Source of the DNA: Pseudomonadota bacterium
GTDB taxonomy: Bacteria; Pseudomonadota; Gammaproteobacteria; Steroidobacterales; Steroidobacteraceae
Direction of reading: 5' to 3'
Length of the DNA stretch: 41,256 bases
Assembly (NCBI GenBank): GCA_023433515.1
Contig: JAEZCN010000033.1
Location: forward strand, 1-41,256
The number at the start of each line of letters is the position of its first letter. The first letter of the stretch is position 1. The notes below the pieces were generated by a model. It saw only the letters and a list, made by a program, of their open reading frames with translations. It did no database searches and had not been told where the DNA came from. Below, in pieces: positions 6,923-14,192 of the stretch. A program made the translations under genes and the position numbers.

Positions 6923-9775
6923 TCACGCGACCTTTGCCGAGGAGTCGAGCGCCTCGAGCTCCGAGAGCGCGACGGTGCGCTGCGCGCGCAGCTTGGTCAC
7001 CGAGGCGGCGAGGTCCGTGAGGTCGCCGTTGCGCGCGGAGTGCTCGATCTGCCGCGCGATCGCCGCGACGTTCGTCGCGCCCAGGTTGGCGCTCGAGCTC
7101 TTCAACGTGTGCGCGGCGCGCGCGACGCCTTCGGCATCGCCGACTTTCATCGCATTGTCTATGTCGGCGAGCAGTTGCGAGGAGTCGTCGCGATAGAGCG
7201 CGATCAACCGCGCGAGCAGGCGATCGTTGCCGTCCGGATCGAGCTGGCGCACCGCATCGATCGCCGAGTGATCGAGCGTCACCTTGTTGGCCGCCGAGCG
7301 CGACACCTTCGACGGCAGCAGGATGTTGCGCAGCTGCGCGAGCGTGAAGGGCTTGGCGAGGTAATCGTTCATGCCGGCCGCGAGACAGGCCTCGCGGTCT
7401 CCCGCGAGCGCATTCGCGGTGAGCGCGACCACGCGCGTCGGCTCCTTCTTCTTAACGGTTTCGCGCTCGCGCAGCTTGCGCGTCGCGATGAAGCCGTCCA
7501 TGACCGGCATCTGGCAGTCCATGAGCACGACGTCGAAGTCCTGCTTCTCGAGCGCGTCCAGCGCCTCGACGCCGTTGCCGGCGTGCATCGCGTCGCATCC
7601 CAGGCGCTGCAGCATCTCGAGCGCGAGCGTGCGATTGACCATGTTGTCTTCGACGAGCAGGACGGACAGGTGATCGAGCACGGGTTCGTTCTCCGGTGCG
7701 AGCATGGCGGGAGCGGAGCTGACTTCCTGGAAGGGGACGGCCTGCAACGCTTCGTGCAGGGCGCGGCGCAACATGCTCTGGCGCACCGGCTTGGCAAGAC
7801 GGCGCAGCGGGGCGAGCTGCGAGGCGAGGCCCGTTTCGAGGTCGTCCGCGACCGAGCTCACCATGATCGCCGGGATCGACTTGTAGCGCGCGTCGCCGCG
7901 CACCCCTAACAACCAGTCGACGCCGTTCTGCTCGGGCATGTGCCAGTCGAGCACGATGATCTTCGGCGGCGTATCGGCGGCCTGCATCGCGTCGAGGTGT
8001 TGCTGCGCTTCCATCGCGCTTGCGGCGGTGGTGACGACGAAGCCCCATGCTTCGAGCTGCGACGCGAGGATCTCGACGTTGATCGCGCTGTCGTCGACCA
8101 CGAGCACGCGCGTGCCGGGCGCGAGCATGAGGCCCTGCGAGGAGTCGGAGGTGATCGCCGGCGCGGCCGGCAGCGTGATCGACAGCGAGAAGGTCGAGCC
8201 GACGCCGGGCTGGCTGACCACGGTGATGTCGCCGCCCATGAGCGTCGCGAGCTGGCGGCTGATCGCGAGGCCGAGGCCGGTACCACCGAAGCGGCGCGTG
8301 GTCGAGCCGTCTTCCTGCACGAACGCGTCGAAAATGGCGGCTTGATTCTCGGGCAGGATGCCGGTGCCCGTGTCGACCACGTCGATGACCAGCGACACGT
8401 GGGTCTCCGAAGGATTCACGCCGCGCGCGCGGACCAGCACGTGGCCGCTCGCCGTGAACTTGAGCGCGTTCGACACCAGGTTCATGAGGATCTGCCGGAT
8501 GCGCAGCTCGTCGCCCTTGGCCCAGCGATGCAGGTAAGGGTCGATGTCGAGCAGTAGTTCGATGCCCTTCTGGTGCGCGCGCTGCGCGAAGAGGTCGATG
8601 ACTTCCTCCACCACCTGGCGGATGTCGAGGTCCTGAGCCTCGAGGCGCAGCTTGCCGGCCTCGATCTTCGAGAAGTCGAGGATGTCGTTGATGATCGCGA
8701 GCAGCGCGTCGGCCGAGCTCTGGATCGTCGCGGCGAAGCGGCGCTGGCGCGGGTCGAGTTTCGAGTCCAGCAGCAGTTCGGTCATGCCGAGCACGCCGTT
8801 CATCGGCGTGCGGATCTCGTGCGACATGCGCGCGAGGAATTCCGACTTGGCGCGCGACGCCGCCTCGGCGACGCGGCAGGCCTCGACGCTGTCATTCATC
8901 GCCTGGCGCAGCGTCGCGTTCGCGTCGAACAGGCTCTTGGTGCGCTCGACGACCTGCTGCTCGAGGTATTCGTGCTGCTTCGCGAGCTCCTGCTCGCGGT
9001 TCTCGATCTGGCCGAGCATGCCGTTGAAGCCGCGCAGCAGGTGACCGATTTCGTCGTCGCTCGTGACCTCGGCGCGCCTGGAGTAGTCGCCGTGCTCGGC
9101 GCGCTGCATGACCTCGACGAGTTGCATGAGCGGCGTCGCGATCTGCCGCTGCACGCGTCGCGCGAGCAGCCAGGCGATGGCGAACGCGACCACCGAACCA
9201 CCGAGCAGCATCGCGAGCTGCGCGAGCATGGCTTCCTGCATCTCGGAGAGATTCGAACGCACGTAGAGATGGCCGATGACCTTGCCGTCATCGGCGATCG
9301 GGTAGACGAGGTGCAGCGCGGAGAGCCCGTCGAAGCGATGCAGGTGCTCGTTGCTCGCGATGGCGGCCTGCTGCCATTTTTCGATTTCGGTCGGCTCACC
9401 GCGTGGGTTGCGCGTGAGCATCGCGCGATTGCCCGCGTAGTGCATGAGCACGTGATTCTGGTCGTCGATCAGCAACGCTTCTTCGACATTCGGTTCGATG
9501 CGCAGCGCGCTGACCAGCGCTTCAGACTGGCGGAAGTCCTTGCTGATCAGCGTGCCCGTGCTGCGCGCGGCGACGACACGCGCGACCGCGTTGAGGTGCT
9601 CGTACGCTTCCTTGTGCGTGTAAAAGTAGGAGAAGGTTGCCTGCGTGAGCGCGGCGATCAGCAACGCCATCGACGCCGACAGCGCACTGGCGGCGATCAG
9701 CTTCGTTCTCAACGGCAGATGTGCAAGTTGCAGCCACTTCATGTGCTGATTCGTCGTCCTGGCGCTTTCCGACAT
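6923..9775 (-). CDS. hybrid sensor histidine kinase (HisKA-HATPase-REC-REC-HPt)
   Basis: 950 residues from ATG 9775; the frame is open further upstream, but those 71 residues look non-coding. TM helix at about 23-50, periplasmic sensor 51-183, second TM 184-206, HAMP 207-260 and a coiled coil 260-310. The HisKA site is SHEIRTPMNG with His319; the HATPase has NLVSNALKF, DTGTGI and GGTGLGL. Receiver 1 has Asp610, receiver 2 has Asp753, and an HPt domain has AHTLKSSSANLG with His889. This is the BarA/EvgS-like layout, in which phosphate passes His-Asp-His-Asp to a partner regulator. The partner is probably the REC-PAS-GGDEF-EAL protein encoded one base downstream. The stimulus is unknown. Confidence 0.95.
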   Translation of the reverse strand: MSESARTTNQHMKWLQLAHLPLRTKLIAASALSASMALLIAALTQATFSYFYTHKEAYEHLNAVARVVAARSTGTLISKDFRQSEALVSALRIEPNVEEALLIDDQNHVLMHYAGNRAMLTRNPRGEPTEIEKWQQAAIASNEHLHRFDGLSALHLVYPIADDGKVIGHLYVRSNLSEMQEAMLAQLAMLLGGSVVAFAIAWLLARRVQRQIATPLMQLVEVMQRAEHGDYSRRAEVTSDDEIGHLLRGFNGMLGQIENREQELAKQHEYLEQQVVERTKSLFDANATLRQAMNDSVEACRVAEAASRAKSEFLARMSHEIRTPMNGVLGMTELLLDSKLDPRQRRFAATIQSSADALLAIINDILDFSKIEAGKLRLEAQDLDIRQVVEEVIDLFAQRAHQKGIELLLDIDPYLHRWAKGDELRIRQILMNLVSNALKFTASGHVLVRARGVNPSETHVSLVIDVVDTGTGILPENQAAIFDAFVQEDGSTTRRFGGTGLGLAISRQLATLMGGDITVVSQPGVGSTFSLSITLPAAPAITSDSSQGLMLAPGTRVLVVDDSAINVEILASQLEAWGFVVTTAASAMEAQQHLDAMQAADTPPKIIVLDWHMPEQNGVDWLLGVRGDARYKSIPAIMVSSVADDLETGLASQLAPLRRLAKPVRQSMLRRALHEALQAVPFQEVSSAPAMLAPENEPVLDHLSVLLVEDNMVNRTLALEMLQRLGCDAMHAGNGVEALDALEKQDFDVVLMDCQMPVMDGFIATRKLRERETVKKKEPTRVVALTANALAGDREACLAAGMNDYLAKPFTLAQLRNILLPSKVSRSAANKVTLDHSAIDAVRQLDPDGNDRLLARLIALYRDDSSQLLADIDNAMKVGDAEGVARAAHTLKSSSANLGATNVAAIARQIEHSARNGDLTDLAASVTKLRAQRTVALSELEALDSSAKVA

Positions 9776-9943
9776 GGCGTCCCGTTGATGCGTATCGGCT
9801 TGATTCCGTTCACACTTGATCGCGTGGGCGCGAATTGAGAGCCGTATCCCACCCTTGATGATTCGACTTGATAAGGAATTGCCGCACACCCCGGTGGCAG
9901 CGGATTGCCGCGACGCTAAGCTGTTGTTTTTGCGGGGATTGCC

Positions 9944-9972
9944 TTGACAGGCGCGGGCGAGGCCTAGAGAAT
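9944..9972 (+). promoter_or_regulatory. sigma-70 type promoter for tRNA-Met
   Basis: A perfect -35 box TTGACA (9944-9949), a 17-bp spacer and a -10-like GAGAAT (9967-9972). It lies about 58 bases before the mature tRNA 5' end and just upstream of a GC-rich leader. Placement and spacing fit a stable-RNA promoter. The -10 matches four of six consensus bases. Confidence 0.6.
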
Positions 9973-10029
9973 CGCGGCCCCTTCGCACTGGCCTGAAGCC
10001 CGTGCGGGATTCCCCGTCGGATGGGACGT

Positions 10030-10106
10030 GGAAAGGTAGCTCAGCTGGTTAGAGCACGGCACTCATAATGCCGGGGTCGAGGGTTCGATTCCCTCCCTTT
10101 CCACCA
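10030..10106 (+). tRNA. tRNA-Met (CAT), elongator type
   Basis: 77 nt including an encoded CCA. The acceptor stem is GGAAAGG/CCTTTCC. The anticodon stem CGGCA/TGCCG encloses the loop CTCATAA, with anticodon CAT at 10064-10066. The T-arm contains GGTTCGATTCC. The CTCATAA loop and the base-paired first position match elongator tRNA-Met rather than the initiator; tRNA-Ile2 (modified CAT) is a less likely alternative. Its last 51 bases plus two flanking bases are duplicated at 12227-12279, marking it as an integration site. Confidence 0.97.
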
Positions 10107-10108
10107 AT
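10056..10108 (+). repeat. direct repeat of tRNA-Met 3' end (att-like, left copy)
   Basis: A 53-bp stretch from the anticodon stem through CCA plus two bases, identical to 12227-12279. tRNA 3' halves are classic attachment sites for tyrosine-integrase islands. This copy completes the intact tRNA gene. Confidence 0.9.
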
Positions 10109-10133
10109 TTCTTTGGGTCCGTTCCGGACACAT

Positions 10134-10168
10134 CGGTAACGATTCATACCGATGACATGGGTAACACC
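10134..10168 (+). repeat. 35-bp direct repeat, copy 1
   Basis: Starts CGGTAACGATTCATACCG and ends GACATGGGTAACACC; identical to 17398-17432 in the same orientation, with looser similarity for about 16 bases beyond. It contains the short palindrome CGGTA-N8-TACCG. It resembles, from memory only, terminal sequences of IS481/IS3-type elements (the ACATGGGTAAC block). No transposase is present. Confidence 0.85.
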
Positions 10169-10643
10169 CTGGCAGCGAACGGGCTGTCGGCGCACTCGAA
10201 GCGATTGCTCTCGTGATCGAAGAAGCACCCAACTATCGAGATCGAGCACATCCCAGTCAGCACCGGGATTCAACACTCCGCCGCCGCCTAACCCCGAACG
10301 CGAGGTGCGGGACAAAAGCGAGCGCGCCGATCAGCATATCCACACGTTCAACAGGATGATGCAGGACATACGCGACAACCAGCGCCGAATCCGATTCCCG
10401 CCGGATGACCCGAACAATCCAGACGGCGGGTTTCCGATGTGTCACAAGGACGACGAGGAAAAGAAAAAGAGGAGGGGCAAGCGCAGAAAAGACCTGAATA
10501 ACGATTGCGTAAATACATACGACGATCTCATCTCGTGCGCGAATTGGGCAGATGACGCGGCTGACAACGGGCCTTCGGTGGGGCCGCCGCCAGGTTACAA
10601 AGCACCCGAAGAAGACTCGCGATCCGGCGGTGGCGGCGACTGA
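10152..10643 (+). CDS. uncharacterised ORF, possibly a gene remnant
   Basis: 163 residues. The first ATG lies inside the 35-bp repeat, and the first 40 residues or so look like chance translation. From about residue 39 the protein has a Pro-rich NTPPPPNPERE stretch, a charged segment KDDEEKKKRRGKRRK and two cysteines in a C-VNTYDDLIS-C context. I recognise no family. The pattern of a junk N-terminus on a composed C-terminus suggests the 3' end of a longer gene cut by insertion. It overlaps the convergent CPBP gene by 49 bp. Confidence 0.4.
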   Translation: MTWVTPWQRTGCRRTRSDCSRDRRSTQLSRSSTSQSAPGFNTPPPPNPEREVRDKSERADQHIHTFNRMMQDIRDNQRRIRFPPDDPNNPDGGFPMCHKDDEEKKKRRGKRRKDLNNDCVNTYDDLISCANWADDAADNGPSVGPPPGYKAPEEDSRSGGGGD

Positions 10644-11464
10644 TAGGTTCTCAGTCGGGCAAGGTTGAATAGAAGCGCGGTGCTAACTACGAGAATGGTG
10701 CCGTGAAGCCACCATGCTTCCGATCGAAACAGGTCGTAGCCTCGGTACCAGGAGTCGGGGAAGGTGAGGGTCAAGAGTTCGAGGAGCGCCTGCAGGAGGT
10801 TATATGCGATGTGAATCGCAATGCAGGAAAAGAGTGAACCGGTGCGCAGATAGACAAAGCTCAACACTGCGCAAAAGAAGCTTGCAGCGAGAGGGTCGTT
10901 GAGATGATAGAGTCCGAACAAGATGCTGGAAACGGCAATGGACCATCCCACGGACATCATTGCCATCAGGGACGGCAAGAGAAGGCTGCGGTAGAAGATT
11001 TCCTCTACGATTGGGCCTGCCGAAAGTACCAGAAGCGTAGTCAGAATCGCCGGGCCCGCTTCTACCGCTTCTTCATCCGAAAAGCTGATCGAGTTGGGCT
11101 CGCTGAGCGCGGCAAGTTTTTCTGGGTGAATGGCAAACCATGGAAGCTGCCACAGGTAGTCGAGACTCAGCCCAGTCAGCACCAGCAGAGCGAACACCTT
11201 CGTCATCGAGGAAGGATCGAGCCACTTTCCAGTGCCAACGATCGATGTGTGCCACGAGTTGCCGAGCATCTTCACCAAGGCCAGCACAATTATCCATTGG
11301 AACGCGATGTCGAGGACCCAGCCAAGAGCCTGAACCCATGCCCAGGATATCGGCAGCCAATAGCTGAACTCGTAGTAGACGTGGACAGCTAGCCATGGCG
11401 TCCCAAGCCCCGCGACAATTACAGCGGCTGCCCGTGCCCAGGGCGCTTGAAACAATATCCTCAC
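10595..11464 (-). CDS. CPBP family intramembrane glutamic endopeptidase (Rce1/Abi-like)
   Basis: 289 residues, strongly hydrophobic with about seven to eight membrane segments. It carries the three CPBP motifs: EEIFYR (Glu154, Glu155, Arg159), FGLYH (Phe183, His187) and HIAYN (His218, Asn222). The family cleaves within membranes. Members serve CAAX-protein processing in eukaryotes and bacteriocin immunity or signalling in bacteria, so the role here is open. It starts 14 bases from the divergent thermonuclease-like gene. It sits within the segment bracketed by the tRNA-derived repeats, so it is likely acquired. Confidence 0.88.
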   Translation of the reverse strand: MRILFQAPWARAAAVIVAGLGTPWLAVHVYYEFSYWLPISWAWVQALGWVLDIAFQWIIVLALVKMLGNSWHTSIVGTGKWLDPSSMTKVFALLVLTGLSLDYLWQLPWFAIHPEKLAALSEPNSISFSDEEAVEAGPAILTTLLVLSAGPIVEEIFYRSLLLPSLMAMMSVGWSIAVSSILFGLYHLNDPLAASFFCAVLSFVYLRTGSLFSCIAIHIAYNLLQALLELLTLTFPDSWYRGYDLFRSEAWWLHGTILVVSTALLFNLARLRTYQSPPPPDRESSSGAL

Positions 11465-11478
11465 CAGACCAAGCCTAT

Positions 11479-12096
11479 ATGAAAAGGATTCGGCTCATGA
11501 TTCACAAGGCTATCTGGATAGGCGCAGTGCTCGCCACTTCATTGCTCGTCGCATGCGATCGCGTCGGGGATATGCCCCGGAACCCTTACGATCTGCCGCG
11601 GTCTGGCGAAGTGGACGTCATCGATGTCGATCTGGTCGGCGCAATTCTGGGAGACAGCATCGATGCGCGACGCGCCAGCGACAATGCGCCATTTACCATC
11701 TATGTCGCCGACGTCATTGCCCCCCATAAAGGGCAGCCGTGGCATTCCGAATCAGTCGCGGCGCTGAATGAAATGGTGAAGGGCAAACGTGCGCGGCTTC
11801 GAATCTACGAATCGATCGCGCCACCGGAGGACAATCCCGAATACGGCGTCACCGTAATCGGTCGTATCTACGTCGATGGCAAAGACCTGAGCTGGGAACT
11901 GGTCGGTAGTGGAAACGCCTGGGTGTGGGAATCGAGGAGCAACGATGCGGAGCTCAAGAAGCTTCAGAATTGGGCACGCGATCACCGGAAAGGACTTTGG
12001 GCGCTTCCGGAGTCGGAAAGGGAGCCGCCTTGGGTGTACCTGGATAAGGCCATGCGCGCGCGCATGCAGCAACGCGAAGGATCCGCATCCAACTAG
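11479..12096 (+). CDS. thermonuclease (SNase)-like lipoprotein, probably degenerate
   Basis: 205 residues from ATG 11479. The N-terminus is a lipoprotein signal with lipobox LVAC (Cys26), so it should be membrane-anchored outside the cytoplasm. The rest follows the staphylococcal-nuclease layout: an ADVIAPHKGQPW block, a lysine/arginine segment KGKRARLRIY, IGRIYVDGKDLSWELV, SGNAWVW and a C-terminal helix with GLWALP. In active SNases the first block reads R-L-x-G-I-D-A-P-E. Here Arg, Asp and Glu align with Tyr75, Ile80 and His83, so catalysis is doubtful, although the later Arg (Arg129) remains. It may be a non-catalytic binding or scaffold protein. The alignment was done by eye. Confidence 0.75.
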   Translation: MKRIRLMIHKAIWIGAVLATSLLVACDRVGDMPRNPYDLPRSGEVDVIDVDLVGAILGDSIDARRASDNAPFTIYVADVIAPHKGQPWHSESVAALNEMVKGKRARLRIYESIAPPEDNPEYGVTVIGRIYVDGKDLSWELVGSGNAWVWESRSNDAELKKLQNWARDHRKGLWALPESEREPPWVYLDKAMRARMQQREGSASN

Positions 12097-12186
12097 CTCG
12101 CCCGATGCGCGTGTGGTTCTGTGGGACTTTTGTGTGACCAGCGCTGCTCAGTGGTGCTCTGTTCGGATGTTCGGCAACGGACGCCC

Positions 12187-12203
12187 GCGGCAAGTGATTG
12201 ATT
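12187..12203 (+). repeat. 17-bp direct repeat, copy 1
   Basis: GCGGCAAGTGATTGATT, found again at 16159-16175. It lies 23 bases before the duplicated tRNA end, and the second copy lies just after the PhoX-like fragment. It may be the scar of an insertion boundary. Confidence 0.55.
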
Positions 12204-12226
12204 TCTAGAGTTCCTTACGAGCCCGG

Positions 12227-12279
12227 ACGGCACTCATAATGCCGGGGTCGAGGGTTCGATTCCCTCCCTTTCCACCAAT
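12227..12279 (+). repeat. tRNA-Met 3' fragment (att-like, right copy)
   Basis: An exact 53-bp copy of 10056-10108, starting in the anticodon stem. The sequence upstream has no acceptor 5' strand or D-arm, so it is not a functional tRNA. It is what integration of a tRNA-targeting element leaves behind. The bracketed unit is 2171 bp. Confidence 0.92.
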
Positions 12280-12585
12280 CTTTCAAAGACTTGCGCGAAA
12301 GCCGTTCCGGCCGGTGTGACGATAAGTGCGCGGTAAGTGCACCAATCTCGAGTAATTCCGCCGCGCTGCGCCGGTTTCCTGCCGTCTGGCCGCAGGGATC
12401 GGGCGGGCGTTTTCTACGGAAACACGAAAGCGAGGGGAACCCCTGTGGTTACAGGGCACCCCCTCATCTTTCGGAAGTGTCCCCCCGGTCTTCGCGGCAC
12501 GACGAATCCCAGCAGAGTAGATAGCCCTCACTTTATTTGTAGGGTGAGGCTTGCGCTTGTTAGGGGTCGCCCCTAAAACGGTCGG
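12280..12585. other. 306-bp non-coding leader of the MBL operon
   Basis: No convincing gene. It holds a perfect small hairpin TTAGGGG-TCG-CCCCTAA at 12560-12576, ending ten bases before the ATG at 12586, and an imperfect CCTCAC/GTGAGG pair around 12527-12548. These may be operator or attenuator structures for the operon. No clear -35/-10 pair was found. Confidence 0.45.
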
Positions 12586-13494
12586 ATGTATCTGAGCGAC
12601 CTGAAATCCGCGCTCGCGAGACCGAAACCCACGTTAGCGGGACAAATGCACATCGGTATTTGGGATGTCGAGCATGGCGCATGCGCCATGATCCGGCACG
12701 CCATTGGCGCGCAGCTCGGCCGGCTGGCAATGATCGACTCGGGGTGCACGGCCGATTGGCGGCCGAGTACCCACATCCGGCACAGGCTCGGCCTCACCCG
12801 ACTTGATTACCTCTTCATCACGAACGCCGATCAAGATCACATGAAGGATCTCGAAGGCTTGTGGGACGAAGGCGTTTATGTCGCGACACTGCACAGGAAC
12901 AAGAGCTACACCGGAGCGCAGCTCAGGCAGATAAAAGAGAAATCCGCGCCACTGACGAACGACGCTGAGCGATACGTCGCTCTTTGCGACCAATACATTT
13001 ACCCAGTGACCGAGCCCTTCGATCAGCACATGGGCGGAATTACGGCTACGGCGTTTTGGAACAACTATCCGGAGTTCGATAACACGAACGACCTCAGCAT
13101 GGCGGTGTTCTTTGAGTACAAGGGCTTCTCGATTTTGTTCCCCGGGGATCTCGAAAAGGCCGGATGGCGTGCCCTTTTAAAGAGGCAGGACTTTGTAGAC
13201 AAGCTGGCGAAAACAGAAATATTTGTTGCGTCACACCACGGCCGCGAGAGCGGCTTTTGTCCCGAAGTTTTCGACTGCTGTACGCCGTGGGCGGTCGTGA
13301 TCTCAGACAAGCCTATCGAACACGAGACGCAGCAAACGGTGCCCGACTATCGCGCGGTAGTTAGGAAAGACGGCGTGTACGTGCGCACGACGGACAAGCG
13401 GCGGCACGTACTGACCACGCGCCGTGACGGCACGATACAGTTCACTGTCGCCGCCGACGGTAGCTTTCACATCGACACGGAGTACGCCGGTTGA
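12586..13494 (+). CDS. metallo-beta-lactamase-fold protein, ComEC/Rec2 type
   Basis: 302 residues. The order of motifs is that of the ComEC-type MBL domain: IWDVEHGACAMI at the start, FITNADQDHMKDL (80-89), LFPGDLEKAGW (Asp188) and FVASHHGRESG (His217, His218). The usual H-x-H/D-x-D-H metal motif reads N-A-D-Q-D-H, so the first ligand is Asn80 while Asp82, Asp84 and His85 remain. Metal binding may be altered. It has no TM segments and is cytoplasmic. In ComEC this fold is a nuclease/hydrolase; stand-alone versions occur in defence and signalling loci. ATG 12586 is used, with ATG 12646 as an alternative. Its TGA overlaps the next TTG start. First gene of a three-gene unit. Confidence 0.85.
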   Translation: MYLSDLKSALARPKPTLAGQMHIGIWDVEHGACAMIRHAIGAQLGRLAMIDSGCTADWRPSTHIRHRLGLTRLDYLFITNADQDHMKDLEGLWDEGVYVATLHRNKSYTGAQLRQIKEKSAPLTNDAERYVALCDQYIYPVTEPFDQHMGGITATAFWNNYPEFDNTNDLSMAVFFEYKGFSILFPGDLEKAGWRALLKRQDFVDKLAKTEIFVASHHGRESGFCPEVFDCCTPWAVVISDKPIEHETQQTVPDYRAVVRKDGVYVRTTDKRRHVLTTRRDGTIQFTVAADGSFHIDTEYAG

Positions 13495-14150
13495 GCGCGA
13501 AGTCCCTAAAGCGCGAGTATCAGTGGCGGCTCTGGTCGCTCGTTCTCGTGGATGCGATGATCGTTTGTCTTTTCCTGATCCCCGGATTCAAATTCGACCC
13601 GAGTATCGTTGAACTGGCGCAGTCGCGGCTCGTGACTACAGTCGTGATGCCCATCGTAGTTCTCTTGCTCGTGCACGTCGCCAACAATGAGGCGAAGTGC
13701 CTGATCGTCTACTGGCGATCCTACGGCTGGCTGCCGGGCTGCGAGGCGTTCTCGAAGCACGTAAAGGCGGATCCGCGAATCGGCGTAAAACAGTTGCGCG
13801 AGCATGTCGGGGACTTCCCGACCGATCCGGTCGAGCAGAATGCCCTTTGGTATCGGCTCTATAAGATGGTCGAGGACGAGGCCGAGATTCGAGACCCGCA
13901 GCGCGATTTCCTCATGTATCGCGACATGGCTGCGCTTTCGCTGGCATTCACTGGCATCGCCCCCTTCGTGCTGTATCACGCCGGCGCAACGCCAAACGCG
14001 CAGTGGTTGGCCGCCGGCATATTCTTTGCGCAATACGTCCTCACCGCGATCAGTGCACGAAACAGAGGAATTCGATTCGTGAGATCCGTCCTCGCGCTGC
14101 ACTCTGCGCGAAGGATGATCGAACTGCCGTCACGTCTCGTCGTCGTCTAA
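13491..14150 (+). CDS. four-TM membrane protein of the MBL operon
   Basis: 219 residues, no family recognised with certainty. TM segments lie at about 14-33, 48-64, 146-164 and 170-188. An 80-residue soluble central part contains YWRSYGWLPG, NALWYRLYK and FLMYRDMA, and a basic tail follows (RNRGIRFVRSV). The 2TM-soluble-2TM plan is seen in some membrane-acting effectors of antiphage systems (inference by analogy). TTG 13491 overlaps the upstream TGA as TTGA, so translation is probably coupled to the MBL gene. That start gives an N-terminus (SAKSLKREYQW) directly before TM1. Confidence 0.75.
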   Translation: MSAKSLKREYQWRLWSLVLVDAMIVCLFLIPGFKFDPSIVELAQSRLVTTVVMPIVVLLLVHVANNEAKCLIVYWRSYGWLPGCEAFSKHVKADPRIGVKQLREHVGDFPTDPVEQNALWYRLYKMVEDEAEIRDPQRDFLMYRDMAALSLAFTGIAPFVLYHAGATPNAQWLAAGIFFAQYVLTAISARNRGIRFVRSVLALHSARRMIELPSRLVVV

Positions 14151-14192
14151 CGATGACGCTTCTGGCGGCGTAGAGGGCGCAACGCGAGCAAG

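Noticed and set aside
8573..9838. A 421-residue plus-strand frame opposite the hybrid kinase
   Set aside because: It is an Arg/Val/Glu-rich antisense shadow of a well-supported kinase gene with no family motif.
12227..12279. A second functional tRNA-Met gene
   Set aside because: Only the anticodon stem to CCA is present; there is no 5' acceptor strand or D-arm upstream.
12283..12576. Short frames between the tRNA fragment and the MBL gene
   Set aside because: No start signal and no motif; both strands are open by GC bias only.
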